From Gnetum montanum (lineage: Eukaryota > Streptophyta > Gnetopsida > Gnetales > Gnetaceae), in NCBI GenBank assembly GCA_015680685.1, contig MNCI01015910.1:642939-706938 (forward strand): 64,000 nt of DNA, written 5' to 3'. Below, one piece after another: positions 22,901 through 32,862 of the stretch (position 1 is its first letter; each line of letters opens with the position of its first letter). The notes under the pieces were generated by a model that did not search any database, was not told the DNA's origin, and worked only from the letters and a program-made list of their open reading frames with translations. The translations under genes were made by a program, and so were the position numbers.

Positions 22901-23392
22901 AGCAAAAGGGGATGGCACAAATAATTAGTCTATGCACTCTGGGCATACAGAATGACACATCAAACATCTACAGGTAAAACTCCATATAGTCTTCTATACG
23001 GATCTAAGGTTGTTTTACCTTTAGATTTATAGGTTCCCTCAATGTAGATAGCTCTCTCAAGCCTCCTCGATGATAGCCAAAGCAATGAACTGTGCATTGC
23101 TAACCTTGACTCAGTGGAGGAGGAATGTGTATGAACACTTGATCAGATCAAGTGGTACCAGAAAGAACAACAACAATGACACAAACACGATTTGCATAAG
23201 TACCCGATTAAAGAAAGAGACCTAGTCCTTAAGGCCGTCCATGAACATCCAGATAAATTCTCAACTAACTGGGAAGGGCCCTACTTAGTCACCAAGGTGT
23301 ACAATAATGGAGCATTCAAACTTACTGACATGGACACGAATGAGTTGGCTAATCCTACAAATCACCTGTACTTGAAACAGTACTATGTCTGA
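19919..23392 (+). pseudogene. E1 pol: RT, RNase H, archaeal RNase H, integrase (stops only)
   Basis: All segments from ATG 19919 to the TGA after QYYV lie in one frame, with stops but no lasting frameshift. RT: FPLPSIDQLI, MDGFSGYNQI, and the catalytic YIDD at 20780-20791. RT-linked RNase H follows (YIYLATSDSS, KKWWHYLF). A second, archaeal-type RNase H has NNMAKYEGLLRGL and RGDSQLVINQV (21780-21900). Integrase: H-H-C-C (HEGLCEVH to CDICQRH, 22350-22485), Asp 22571, Asp 22742 and Glu 22850, so the D-D-E triad is present. Stops such as TGA 20192, TAG 20666 (P-W-G to P-stop-G), TAG 21149 and TGA 21680 kill it. It ends with the usual integrase C-terminal KFSTNWEGPYLV. Confidence 0.9.
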
Positions 23393-23399
23393 TGAACTT

Positions 23400-23745
23400 G
23401 AGGTACATAACGGTCCTAGCATCACGACTTGAAACTAATACCATAGAACGGTCCTAGGGCTATGACTTGAAACTGGCATCATAGAATGTCCTGGAGTCAT
23501 GACAATAAATCGACACCATAGAGCTCTTTCTAGTATGACACTAAACTACCACATTTGTTCTTCATGACGTGAAACTAGCATTAATATTCCACTAAGACTA
23601 TAAACTGGTTTGCCTCTTCACAGTCCGCTACGACTATAAACTAGCAATGCACCATCTGCTACGATGCTAAACTGGCATCGTCAAAAGGGTTATGACATGA
23701 AACTAACCCACAATAGTCCGCTAAGACTATAAACTGGCAACATCA
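23400..23745 (+). repeat. E1 post-integrase motif array (GACTATAAACTGGCA)
   Basis: Degenerate copies of CGACTATAAACTGGCA or GACTTGAAACTGGCAT follow the pol stop at irregular 30-60 base spacing. The E2 counterpart (42307-42590) is more regular. The role is unknown. Confidence 0.7.
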
Positions 23746-23975
23746 TTGACGGCCAGGAAATACTTAAAAAGCTATGTTGCTACAATTTACTGTACCTGTT
23801 CCAAAAAAAAACTTGCTGCATAATTTGTCTCATGGACCCAGATGAAGCTTATGCTATTCTGTCTACTTTGAAATTGCACATGGTGGCTCCATCTCCTTGG
23901 TTGTTTTCAAGTTTAAAGTACTTAGTTAACCGAATCATTTGTTTTTTTCTTTTCTTCTTGGAGTTGTGTTTGCAG

Positions 23976-24020
23976 GATGACATGCTTGAGGCACTCATCC
24001 ATAGATGCACTTCATCATGA
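23976..24020 (+). other. E1 conserved post-integrase mini-exon
   Basis: The acceptor GTTGTGTTTGCAG is followed by an open stretch DDMLEALIHRCTSS and a stop. E2 has the same arrangement at 43069-43116 (DEALEVIMQGCISSL and stop) behind the identical acceptor. Conservation in two diverged elements suggests a spliced terminal exon. The upstream donor is not identified. Otherwise 23746-24908 has no gene apart from a purine-rich tract at 24297-24395. Confidence 0.5.
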
Positions 24021-24908
24021 TGAAAAGGTATCACATTCTTCCTAACGCCCACAACTGGGTCAATCAACTCATTCATAAGTACATTCCCCGACTCCTGATA
24101 CATTCTCTATTCCCCATCATGTTCCCCTTGTCCTATTTAATTACACCCCCTTGACACATTCTACTCATCCCAAAACTTTTGATACACTATTGCACGCTAT
24201 GATTCTCTAAGCAGTTGCAACGCAAAACATAGTGCACAGTACATGATACAAATGCAAATGCATGAGCACGAGTATAGCACTGAAAGCAAGATCTTCCAAA
24301 AAGAACAAAAACAAAAGAAAAAAAAAGAAAGAACAAAAGAAAAACAAAAACAAAATAAAAGAATAAAATATCAAAAATAAAAATGCACAAAAAAGGTCTT
24401 CATGACCCCATTGACATCATAGACCAAAGACCATTGGCTCTTCTCATACAAGCCCCAGGTAGGAAGGCAATTGTCTTAGAAAAATAGTTACACTTGTATC
24501 TCAAAAGATCATGTTGCACATCATTGCGTGGCTTTGGCTGTTTACAACAAGCTCCTATAAACACTCTACAAGAGTCCCATTTCTCCAAAGAACACACTTC
24601 CTATGTCTTGATTTTGAGTCTTTTGAAAACTGACTACTGACAAGAACTAAAGATATGGCTTGTTCATGTGAGAGGATTCCTCTCCCACAATTCCAACAGC
24701 AATTATAACCCTTGATCAAATCTTGATTTCCCTAGTTACAACCAATCCCCTTGCATCTTGAACTGCACTTCCTCAATCCCATGTACGATTGAACACGGTG
24801 TAATGACATCCAGCCAGGGGCCAACGGATGATGCTTGGTACTTGGTTGTTCATAGTGTTTTGTACTTCTTTGTCGATGGCTCTCAAGTGGATTCCTTCAG
24901 ATGTCAAC

Positions 24909-24921
24909 AAAGAGGGGCCAA
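24909..24921 (+). promoter_or_regulatory. E1 polypurine tract
   Basis: AAAGAGGGGCCAA lies immediately before the LTR start TGAAACACCA. The same 13 bases precede the E2 3' LTR (44028-44040). It should prime plus-strand DNA synthesis and fixes the LTR left edge. Confidence 0.85.
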
Positions 24922-25476
24922 TGAAACACCACTAATTTTGTCCTAACACTTTGAAATGAGAACAACTCAAGCCCCCTTTGAGCTTTTGAGAGGCAAAAAT
25001 TTGACTAAGGCATGTAACCCAAGCTCAGCTTGTCAAGGTAGCTTGCTCACAAACTAGCTTGCCCTCAGTATGAGCAACTCCAATAGCTTCAAAATCAAGT
25101 AAAAAATGGTCCAACCTAAGGTGCAAGCCATCCTCAAGGGCCACTGTTGTCCACTTCAAATTTTAGCATTCGGGAGTTCCAATTTCAGGACAAATTGTAC
25201 ACATTTTCTCACTCATGCTGAGGTCACGCTGGTAGCATGAGTATAGCATGAGCAACTGTGAGAGCCTTGAAATTGAGTTGAAATGATCTAACTTTCAAGG
25301 GTGCAAGTCATCCTCAAAGTTCATTGTTGACAACTTCAAGTTCCAACCTTCAGAATTCTAGATTTCAAGTCCAAAATTGCAAGTTTTTGTAGCTCACGCT
25401 GATGGTCACACTGAGCTCATGCTAGCAGCATGAGTCCAGCATGAGCTACCAAAAGTGGTCTAAAACAAGCCATATA
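24922..25476 (+). repeat. E1 3' LTR, left part
   Basis: Starts TGAAACACCAC after the polypurine tract and is interrupted at 25476 by NA1. It carries many CTCACGCTG-type motifs in both orientations, for example CTCATGCTAGCAGCATGAG near 25426, an inverted pair. It continues at 34791. Confidence 0.8.
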
Positions 25477-25819
25477 TGTTGGCACATTTGGCCATTTCAT
25501 GGAATAGTAGGACTATCTTATCCAAAATTGGAACATCGTATGTTTGAAAATTTAGAAGTAAACATGTAGCTTTAAGGTTAAGGGTTGATGGGTGTTTTGG
25601 AGAAGTTATTCACTACTAAATAAAATGATGTTGAGACCTACTTGGGATATGAAATTAAAGTGCCAGATTATTCCTTTATCGGAGATTGAAAGATAGTACA
25701 ATAGCAAACAAGGAATTATATTATTTACCCTGATGAAAGCATTGATCATACTTTAGATTGAAGGCAGGCCTTCCTATTGGTCAAGTAAAGGATCAGTTGA
25801 TACAAAGGCTCCTGAGACA

Positions 25820-26590
25820 TTGACATACAGGATGCACACAAACTTGTCGGTCATACATGAAGTTCAAATACGACCCTTTAAAACTTATTTTCATAGGGGA
25901 TCTCTAATATATTCAGCCATGACAATTCCTTTTCGCTTTGGGCATTGGGCTTCATCATTTCAAAAAGAAGGAGGAGTCCTTCTAGTTTGCAACCACAGAA
26001 CACTTCTGGACCCTGTGATTGTGTCGATGGCACTGGGCTGCAATGTGAGCACCATGTCGTACAGCATAAGTCGGTTCATGGAGCTCATATCGTCACTACT
26101 CATCGTGGGACTAGCCAGGGACCAAGAGAAGGACGTGAGTACCATTTAGAAGCTGTGGGCATGGGGTGACCTGGCCATCTATCCCAAGGGTACGACGTGT
26201 CACGAGCTATTTTTGTTGCACTTCAGTGCCCTGTTCGTGGAGCTGTCGAACTGCATCGTGCCGATGACGATCCGAACACTGCCCACCCTGTTCCACGACA
26301 CCACCGTCCACAGATGGAAAGGCCTCAATTGCTTCTTCTTTTTCATGAATCTGGTGCCCACGTACGAGGTTACGTTCCTGGAACCGTTGCCTCCACATCT
26401 GACCTACTTCGCCGAAGGCCGCTCCCCATACGATGTTGCCAACTATATCCAGCGCGTGCTGGCCGCCACCCTTGGCTACGAGTGCACCAACTTCACCCAC
26501 CGTGATAAGTACAAGATGCTCACCGGCAACGACGACACTATCAAGCCTCGCCACAACCACGACCACATGTCATGGGATCCTCAATTTTAA
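25820..26590 (+). pseudogene. Captured GPAT acyltransferase fragment in NA1 5' LTR
   Basis: One frame covers the C-terminal half of a land-plant glycerol-3-phosphate acyltransferase. Acyltransferase block I NHRTLLDP is at 25991-26014, then a block II-like stretch SRFMELISS and LARDQEKD, block III YPKGTTCHELFLL near 26180 (Glu of the usual PEGTTC is Lys), IVPMTI as block IV, and the family tail [20 protein letters not shown]. Only one stop interrupts the frame, TAG at 26147-26149. There are no introns in the piece. Compared with full GPATs of about 500 residues the N-terminal HAD-like half is absent. In cells GPATs make lysophosphatidic acid for cutin, suberin or lipids; this copy is a fossil passenger. 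Subtype not assigned. Confidence 0.9.
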
Positions 26591-26760
26591 GAAGGAAAAA
26601 TCTGCAAAAATACATAAAAATTAGGAAAAGGAAGCTGTCAGGGTAGATCTTGACCATCAATGGCCACCACAAGGGGTACAGTTGTCTCAACATATAAAAC
26701 CCTACACAGGGGTGCTAGGGCATTTTTCATTCATTAGTTGAGTCACAAAAGAGGTAGAAC

Positions 26761-26835
26761 TTTGATCAAGTGGAATTTGCACAGAAGGAGGGTCTGCTCT
26801 TCTTCAAGACATCAGCCCTGGAAGCCATTAACGTG
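26761..26835 (+). pseudogene. Captured Rab GTPase fragment in NA1 5' LTR
   Basis: The frame reads FAQKEGLLFFKTSALEAINV, and the copy in the 3' LTR has FFETSALEA. This is the G5 box region of plant Rab (RABA-like) small GTPases, consensus AEKEGLxFxETSALEAxNV. Similarity stops right after the Asn-Val, as at an exon edge or capture breakpoint. Only about 25 residues are present, so nothing functional is expected. Confidence 0.7.
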
Positions 26836-26903
26836 ACAAGAGGCGACTTTGAATGCCAACGAACAGGGACTGCAGATCTATTGAAAGAACCATAACCATC
26901 ATA

Positions 26904-27167
26904 TCAACCATGACATTTTGCAGGCATTGGCAGTGCAGGGGGTCCATTCTTAAAGCTTGACATTTTTTCCAACTTTCCAAATTTAGCGTAGCCACTGCCA
27001 GCCTTCAAATCAGCAAGCTTCACCATGAATTCTTGGTTGGTCATGAGACCAAAGATCCTCTTGATGCTAATGCCAGGCATTTGGACAACAAAAGCAATGA
27101 AAAAACTCCATAAAAAATTCACAGAGAAAAACCCTAGTAGTGACGACAACAAGAAAAGAGACCACAC
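26904..27167 (-). other. Minus-strand open frame in NA1 LTR, possible third captured fragment
   Basis: An 87-codon frame with the stretches MTNQEFMVKLADLKAGSGYA and KMSSFKNGPP. The 3' LTR copy keeps most of these residues, but it should, because LTRs start identical. I do not recognise the family. It may be another captured coding piece in reverse orientation or a chance frame. Confidence 0.25.
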
Positions 27168-27698
27168 GTTTCATATGATCTTGCACTCAGTTTGGCTCTG
27201 CAAACTCAATATTAAGATTCCTAAGCTCTTTTTCTTGCTTCTTTTTGTGATTTTTGGACATGGACGTGGTTGTTGCTGATGGTAGCGATTGACATGATCT
27301 GGCTGGGTTTTGGTTGTTCCACGTTTTCCAAATTGATTGAAGTCCAAGGCAAAACGTGCAAAATGTATGGGCAAACAAAATTTGGATGCTTTGATTTTTT
27401 TTTTAAATGTGTATATATATTGATGGGATAGATATTCCCATAACACTTGTTAAATATAGATTTTATTTTGTAACTTTTCATAGAAGTTGTAACTTCCCAT
27501 GGTAATCCCCATGATATTATCAACTAAATGTGACACTTGTCAACCACAGCTTTTTTATCTCTATGGTGGTTACAACCATCCAAGATTTTTTGTAACTTAC
27601 CTAACCTGTTGGGCAAGTAATCTCCTAATTGGTTGGCCAAGTTACTTGGGAGAGAAGTTAGGTAAGACATTTTTGAATATATAACTACCTATGAACCC

Positions 27699-27706
27699 TA
27701 TAAAAA
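27699..27706 (+). promoter_or_regulatory. NA1 LTR TATA box
   Basis: TATAAAAA, with its partner in the 3' LTR at 33730-33737, followed by GGGGTCAAGAAAGGGGATCA. A second TATATAAAA-like site lies at 26693. The later one is the better candidate for element RNA because it lies closer to the LTR end and downstream of the captured fragments. Confidence 0.45.
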
Positions 27707-28907
27707 CACTTCAGGGGTCAAGAAAGGGGATCATCATCCACTTGAGATCATCACACTTGGGGTCTTGGAAGATTTGTAAAGAAGATTTCTTGTAAGATGG
27801 CTTGCTCAAGAAAAGATTTTAGCCTCTTTGTTATAGTCATGTGAGTTATGTTTTTTTATTTTTTATTTTTTTTAAATTGTTTAGCTAGTGGTTTAGATAG
27901 TATCATCCTTGGCAAGTAATTTTGGGATTTTTAGATTTCTTATTGTTCTTGTTGCACGATTGAAAGTTTCTATTAAAATTTTTTTATAGAAGCACTTGTG
28001 TTAGAAAGCCTTAAGAGCATTTTAGTAGTGAATTTGGTTATTGTGCAACGTATAAGGACTGCTATTGGGATTGTTGTAAGAGAGCCTCTGCTGGTAGTCA
28101 TGCCGTTGAACAATTCAGTAGTCAAGAGGGTTCAGAAAATCTTTGGTATTTTGATGGGACCAGAATAGCTTCTTTTTATCTTTAAAGTGAATTTCCATGG
28201 TATTTCAATCAGAAATTGTCAAGTATTTCGAAGGTTCTATTGAATTCAATCGTTGACATCTATTATCTAGTCAAAATGGACTCTCGTACGTGGTAGTTTA
28301 CATAGCAATTTTTGGTAGCATACTAGAATTGTCTTGAAGAAATTGCTTGTTTGAGCCTTGAAAATTTGAATAATTCATAGATATTGAATTTGGGATAGCT
28401 TTATTGCAAAGTGTTTACTCATGTCCTTTTACCTTGTTTAAATATTTGAGGTCCACACAAATATGCTTTCTTTTCTGTCTATTTCCATCGAATCTTGCTC
28501 TATTTCTAGTTTTCTTGTGGAACTATCTCTTTCTCTGGGGAAAATTAGGAGTATATTTGTGGAGTTGTGCTCAAATATTTTTGCAAAATTTTATTTGTTA
28601 CAAGTAGGTATTATAAGGACTGCATAGACTAGGTAGTTGAACAAAATAGGAAACTTCCAACAATTCACAGTACTTGGCAAAGTTGGCTGAATCTCTTTAA
28701 AGTAAGTCATTTGTAGTTTCAACACAACGCAATCGTTACATTCCACACAACCGCACGCTGCAACAGCACACACACATACTCACATTAACTACTGAGTTTA
28801 TTTAGAGGTATCTAGGCCTTGGTGTTGCCAAAGACTAGCAGGCACCTAAATCTTGTTCAAGGACACTCATTGGCGGTCACGTCCCAAACGATCACCAACA
28901 ATTCTTT

Positions 28908-28925
28908 TGGTGCTAGAAGGAGGAC
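28908..28925 (+). promoter_or_regulatory. NA1 primer binding site
   Basis: TGGTGCTAGAAGGAGGAC begins seven bases after the LTR end. It is the same primer type as E1 and E3, which suggests NA1 uses the enzymes of this group. Confidence 0.8.
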
Positions 28926-29025
28926 TGAAAATTCAGCCTCTTGGTTCATAAGCCTTATAATTTTAGCACATCAACAATTCTTTGTTACTATAAAGGCTTA
29001 AGAAATTAGATACTATTTTCAATTC

Positions 29026-29964
29026 ATGACCAAGAAGATTGATAGTTTGGAAGATTTAAAGATTTCAAAAGATATTCTAGATTCTAAGACTGATTCTTCA
29101 TCAGAAGAAGAACACAAGAAAGTTTTTGAATTGGGAACAAGTAGTGGAGTGAAAACTAGAAGATCTAGAAGATCACCCATTATATCTGGTTTATCGATTT
29201 ACAAGAGAAGATCTAGAAAGTGTAAGAGTTCAACAATCCAAAGGAATAGGATGGCAAATCCTTGGCAAGGAGTTACACCATTAGGATTTCAAAACTACAA
29301 TGATATTCCTAAGGCAGTTTACAAATATTTTCCTGAGCCTTTTATTCCTGGAAAATCTTATTTAGCTGAAGAATATATTCACATGTTTGAGTTAGCTTTA
29401 GCTCATGCAAATATTCAACATCAAGATCAAGCTTGTAGGTTGTTTGTATCAAATCTAAAGGATATGGCTCAGATTTGGTATTCGAACTTACCAAGTAATA
29501 GTATTACAAGTTGGGATGACATGAAGAATCTTTTCTTAGCCCAGTTTGGTAATCAATTAGATCAACAACAACTATACTATGGGCTAATACAAGCTAAGCA
29601 AGGAGTTAAAGAGTCAATTAGAGATTTTAATATTAAGTTTCAACGAATTTGTGGACTCTTTCAAAGACAATATAGGCCATTAGAAGAAATGCTTAAAGAA
29701 ACTTATCTTAAGGCTATCAACCCCAACATTTCAATTTGGTTAAGGAGAACTCCAAACTTAACTACACTAAATGACTACTTTAGTGAAGCTATACAGTTAA
29801 AAAAATAGTTAAACTTGAATCGCAAAGAAAATATTATGATTCAAAAAAGAGAAGAAAGATTTATGATTCCTATGCAAGATTTTGCTCAATTTAAAGCTTT
29901 ACCAGGTCCATCTCATGTTAAGATAGAGCAAAACCATGAAAGAGTAGGATCTGAAAAAGGATAA
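29026..29964 (+). pseudogene. NA1 gag
   Basis: From ATG 29026 the protein has an acidic/basic N-terminus, then a Ty3/gypsy gag domain: FQNYNDIPKAVYKYFPEPF, then MAQIWYSNLP, WDDMKNLFLAQFG and ESIRDFNIKFQRICG. It is interrupted by TAG 29806-29808 and TAA 29962-29964, after which the same frame continues into the protease, so a single gag-protease polyprotein is the ancestral state. No zinc knuckle is visible. The E1 and E3 gags share the domain but little sequence. Confidence 0.8.
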
Positions 29965-29967
29965 TTA

Positions 29968-31245
29968 ATGAGAGATATGTCTAACAAAATAGTGAAGCTT
30001 GAAAAAGCCTTGGCAAGAGTTAATATTAAGGAAGAAAGGAAAAATAGGAAGCATAAACATCAAGACACTAAGTTAGTAGAAGATGAGGATGAAAGTGACC
30101 TTATTATGTCCAACTTTCTTGATATTGAATCTGATAATGAGTTATCTAGTGTTCACTATGCAAGTAAATCTTCTAATGGATCTAGTGATACTTCTTCTCT
30201 ATCAAGTTTTGAAGAAGATATGTCATCAGATGAAGAATGCAATAACAATGAGGAAAATGGATATAGTATCCGATCTAAGGATAGATTAACTACTTCTAGA
30301 CCCCCAAATGTTATTACTAATCCATCTACTAAGAGAAAAGCTTTTGAGCTAAATAGAAGAGATAAGAATAAAGGTAAAGACAATCCAGTAGAGCAAAGCA
30401 CTCCAAATCAATCTTTTAATAAATGGATAAAGAGACCAAGCTTTATTGGTGATGGAGAGTATGATTTGATTGAATACCTTAAATATGTCAAGGCCAATAT
30501 TAGCTTTTATCAGTTGCTTCAAATAGGAGATCAGCAAGGAAAGACTTTAAAGTTCATTAAAGGAAAAAGGAGAGTTAGAGAATCAGAGTTAAGTTATGTA
30601 TCTAACAATGATGAGAAATTAAAGACCTCGTATGATAAGGAAGCTCCTCCTTTTCTCTTGACAATGAAATTAAAAGATAAATACTTACACAATTGTTTGG
30701 TTGATTCCGGAGCTACATCTACTATAATGTCATTGTCTATGTGTAAGAAACTTGGTTTGATTCCTAAAAAATCAAATAAAAAGATTATTCAAGTGGATAA
30801 AAGTAGAGTGAAGATTGTGGGTCAATTACCAAATGTTCTATTGGAAATTGCTTCTGAACCGCGCATCAGAAGTAGAGTAACTATTCAAGTGGCAGATTTA
30901 CTAGATTCACATAGTTTCTTATTAAGTAGAAGTTGGAGCAAGAATTTCTCAGGTTACATATCAACAGATTATTCTCACATGTGGTTACCTTGGAAAGGAG
31001 AACCAAATCAAATATACATGTATAGTGAACCTTTCATGATTGATAACATTACTTCAAATGGAAAAAGCAAGATGGTTGAAAAAGGAGGTGTTGAAAACAA
31101 AATTTGTACACTCCAAGAAAATGAGAATTCATTTGAGAAAGCATATGAGAGGATTGCTGAAGAAAAACCTCAGAAAAATCAAGTTGAAAGCTCCAGCAAG
31201 CAAAAAATAGTAGAGAGATTACTTATGAGAAGGATCGAGATATGA
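29968..31245 (+). pseudogene. NA1 gag C-terminal part and aspartic protease
   Basis: A 425-codon open frame in phase with gag. Its first part is charged and Ser/Glu-rich (EDESDL, SDEEC). The protease has the catalytic CLVDSGATSTIMSLS near 30698-30742 and later FLLSRSWSKNFSGY, the counterpart of the ILGRPWL strand. D-S-G is intact. It ends at 31245 and no RT follows; 31246-31490 is non-coding. It is the least damaged coding frame of the window and could still be translated as a separate piece. Confidence 0.85.
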
Positions 31246-31490
31246 GGATTCCTATTAGAGTAATCCTCACCATTCTCTTCCCATCTCAAGAATAGTCTAT
31301 GAACAAAGGACTTGATAATGTACAGTTTGTTGTTTTTGTTAGGAATGAGGTTTTTATACCACCAAACCTTATGTTTGATGGAAATTTTCCTCCAAAAAGA
31401 TTTATCTTTTCAGCTGTAAAAAGTTTAATAAAAGCTTCAAGTATAGTTCAATTTTAAAATGAGGCATGCATAAATTTCTTTAAGCTTTTA

Positions 31491-31503
31491 AAGAGGGAAG
31501 AAA
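31491..31503 (+). promoter_or_regulatory. NA1 polypurine tract
   Basis: AAGAGGGAAGAAA abuts the 3' LTR start TGTTGGC at 31504. It is a standard plus-strand primer position. Confidence 0.85.
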
Positions 31504-31846
31504 TGTTGGCACATTTGGCCATTTCATGGAACAATAGGACTATCTTATCCAAAATTGGAACATCGTATGTTTGAAAATTTAGAAGTAAACATATAGCTTT
31601 AAGGTTATGTGTTGATGGGTGTTTTGGAGAAGTTATTCACTGCTAAATAAAATGATGTTGAGACCTACTTGGGATATGAAATTAAAGTGTCAGATTATTC
31701 CTTTATCGGAGATTGGAAGATAGTACAATAGCAAACAAGGAATTATATTATTTACCCTAATGAAAGCATTGATCATACTTTAGATTGAAGGCAGGCCTTC
31801 CTATTGGTCAAGTAAAGGATTAGTTGATATAAAGGCTCCTGAGACA

Positions 31847-32617
31847 TTGACATACAGGATGCACACAAACTTGTCAGTCATACATGAAGTTCAAATACGA
31901 CCCTTTAAAGCTTATTTTCATAGGGGATCTCTAATATATTCAGCCATGACAATTCCTTTTCGCTTTGGGCATTGGACTTCATCATTTCAAAAAGAAGGAG
32001 GAGTCCTTCTGGTTTGCAATCACAGAACGCTTCTAGACCCAGTGATTGTGTCGATGGTGCTGGGCCGCAACGTGAGCACCATGACGTACAGCAAAAGTCG
32101 ATTCACGGAGCTCATATCATCACTGCTCATCGTGGGACTGGCCAGGGACTGAGAGAAGGACACGAGTACCATTTAGAAGCTGCTGGCATGGGGTGACCTA
32201 GCCATCTTTCTCGAGGGTACGACGTGCCGCGAGCTATTTCTGCTATGCTTCAATGCCCTGTTCGTGGAGCTGTCGGACTGCATCGTGTCGGTGGCGATTT
32301 GCACACGGCCCACACTGTTCCACAGCACCATCGTCCACAGATGGAAAGGCCTCGATTGCTTCTTATTTTTCATGAATCTAGTGCCCACGTATGAGGTCAC
32401 ATTCCTGGAACCGTTGCCTCCACATCTGACCTACTCCGCCAGAGGCTGCTCCTCGTACGACGTTGCCAACTATATCCAGCGCGTGCTGGCCGCCACCCTT
32501 GGCTACGAGTGCACCAACTTCACCCACCGTGATAAGTACAAGATGCTCGCCGACAACAATGGCACTATCAAGCCTCACCACAACCACGACCACGTGTCAC
32601 GGGATCCTCAAGTTTAA
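31847..32617 (+). pseudogene. Captured GPAT fragment in NA1 3' LTR
   Basis: Same frame and extent as 25820-26590. Block I NHRTLLDP is at 32018-32041. Block III reads [13 protein letters not shown]: here the Glu is kept and the Pro lost, the reverse of the 5' copy. Stops: TGA 32150-32152, private to this copy, and TAG 32174-32176, shared with the 5' copy. The shared stop was therefore in the parent element before the last insertion. Confidence 0.9.
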
Positions 32618-32787
32618 GAAGGAAAAATCTGCAAAAATAGATAAAAATCAAGAAAAGGAAGCCGTCGAGGTAGATCTTGACCATCAATGGCCGCCACAAG
32701 GGGTATAGCTATCTCACCATATAAAACCCTACATAGGGGCACAAGGGCATTTTTTGTTCATTAGTTGAGTCGCAAAAGAGGCAGGAC

Positions 32788-32862
32788 TTTGATCAAGTGG
32801 AATTTGCACAGAAGGAGGGTTTTCTCTTCTTCGAGACATCAGCCCTGGAAGCCATTAACGTG
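32788..32862 (+). pseudogene. Captured Rab GTPase fragment in NA1 3' LTR
   Basis: Same piece as 26761-26835 but with the Rab-typical FFETSALEA intact. It supports the assignment because this copy is closer to the family consensus. Confidence 0.7.

Larger units (their letters stand above)
25477..28900 (+). repeat. NA1 5' LTR (3424 bp)
   Basis: Aligns throughout with 31504-34790. By eye about eight differences occur in the first 215 bases, mostly transitions. Contents left to right: GPAT fragment (25820-26590), Rab fragment (26761-26835), a minus-strand open frame (26904-27167), a TATAAAAA box (27699) and unassigned sequence to the terminal ACCAACA. A 3.4 kb LTR is large for a plant element. 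Confidence 0.9.

Noticed and set aside
19919-23392. Stop-codon reassignment or programmed readthrough in pol
   Set aside because: Stops fall at different Trp, Gln and Arg positions in each copy and fit deamination; no single stop is reassigned consistently.
24187-24390. 67-codon minus-strand frame rich in Phe and Val
   Set aside because: Complement of the A/G-rich tract at 24297-24395, so composition-driven.
29026-31245. Endogenous pararetrovirus origin of the NA1 gag-protease frame
   Set aside because: There are long LTRs, a primer site, a polypurine tract and a target duplication, and no movement-protein or RT region; this is an LTR retrotransposon.
25820-32617. Two tandem functional GPAT genes
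   Set aside because: Each lies inside an LTR of one element, lacks the N-terminal half and shares an in-frame stop; they are copies made by reverse transcription.
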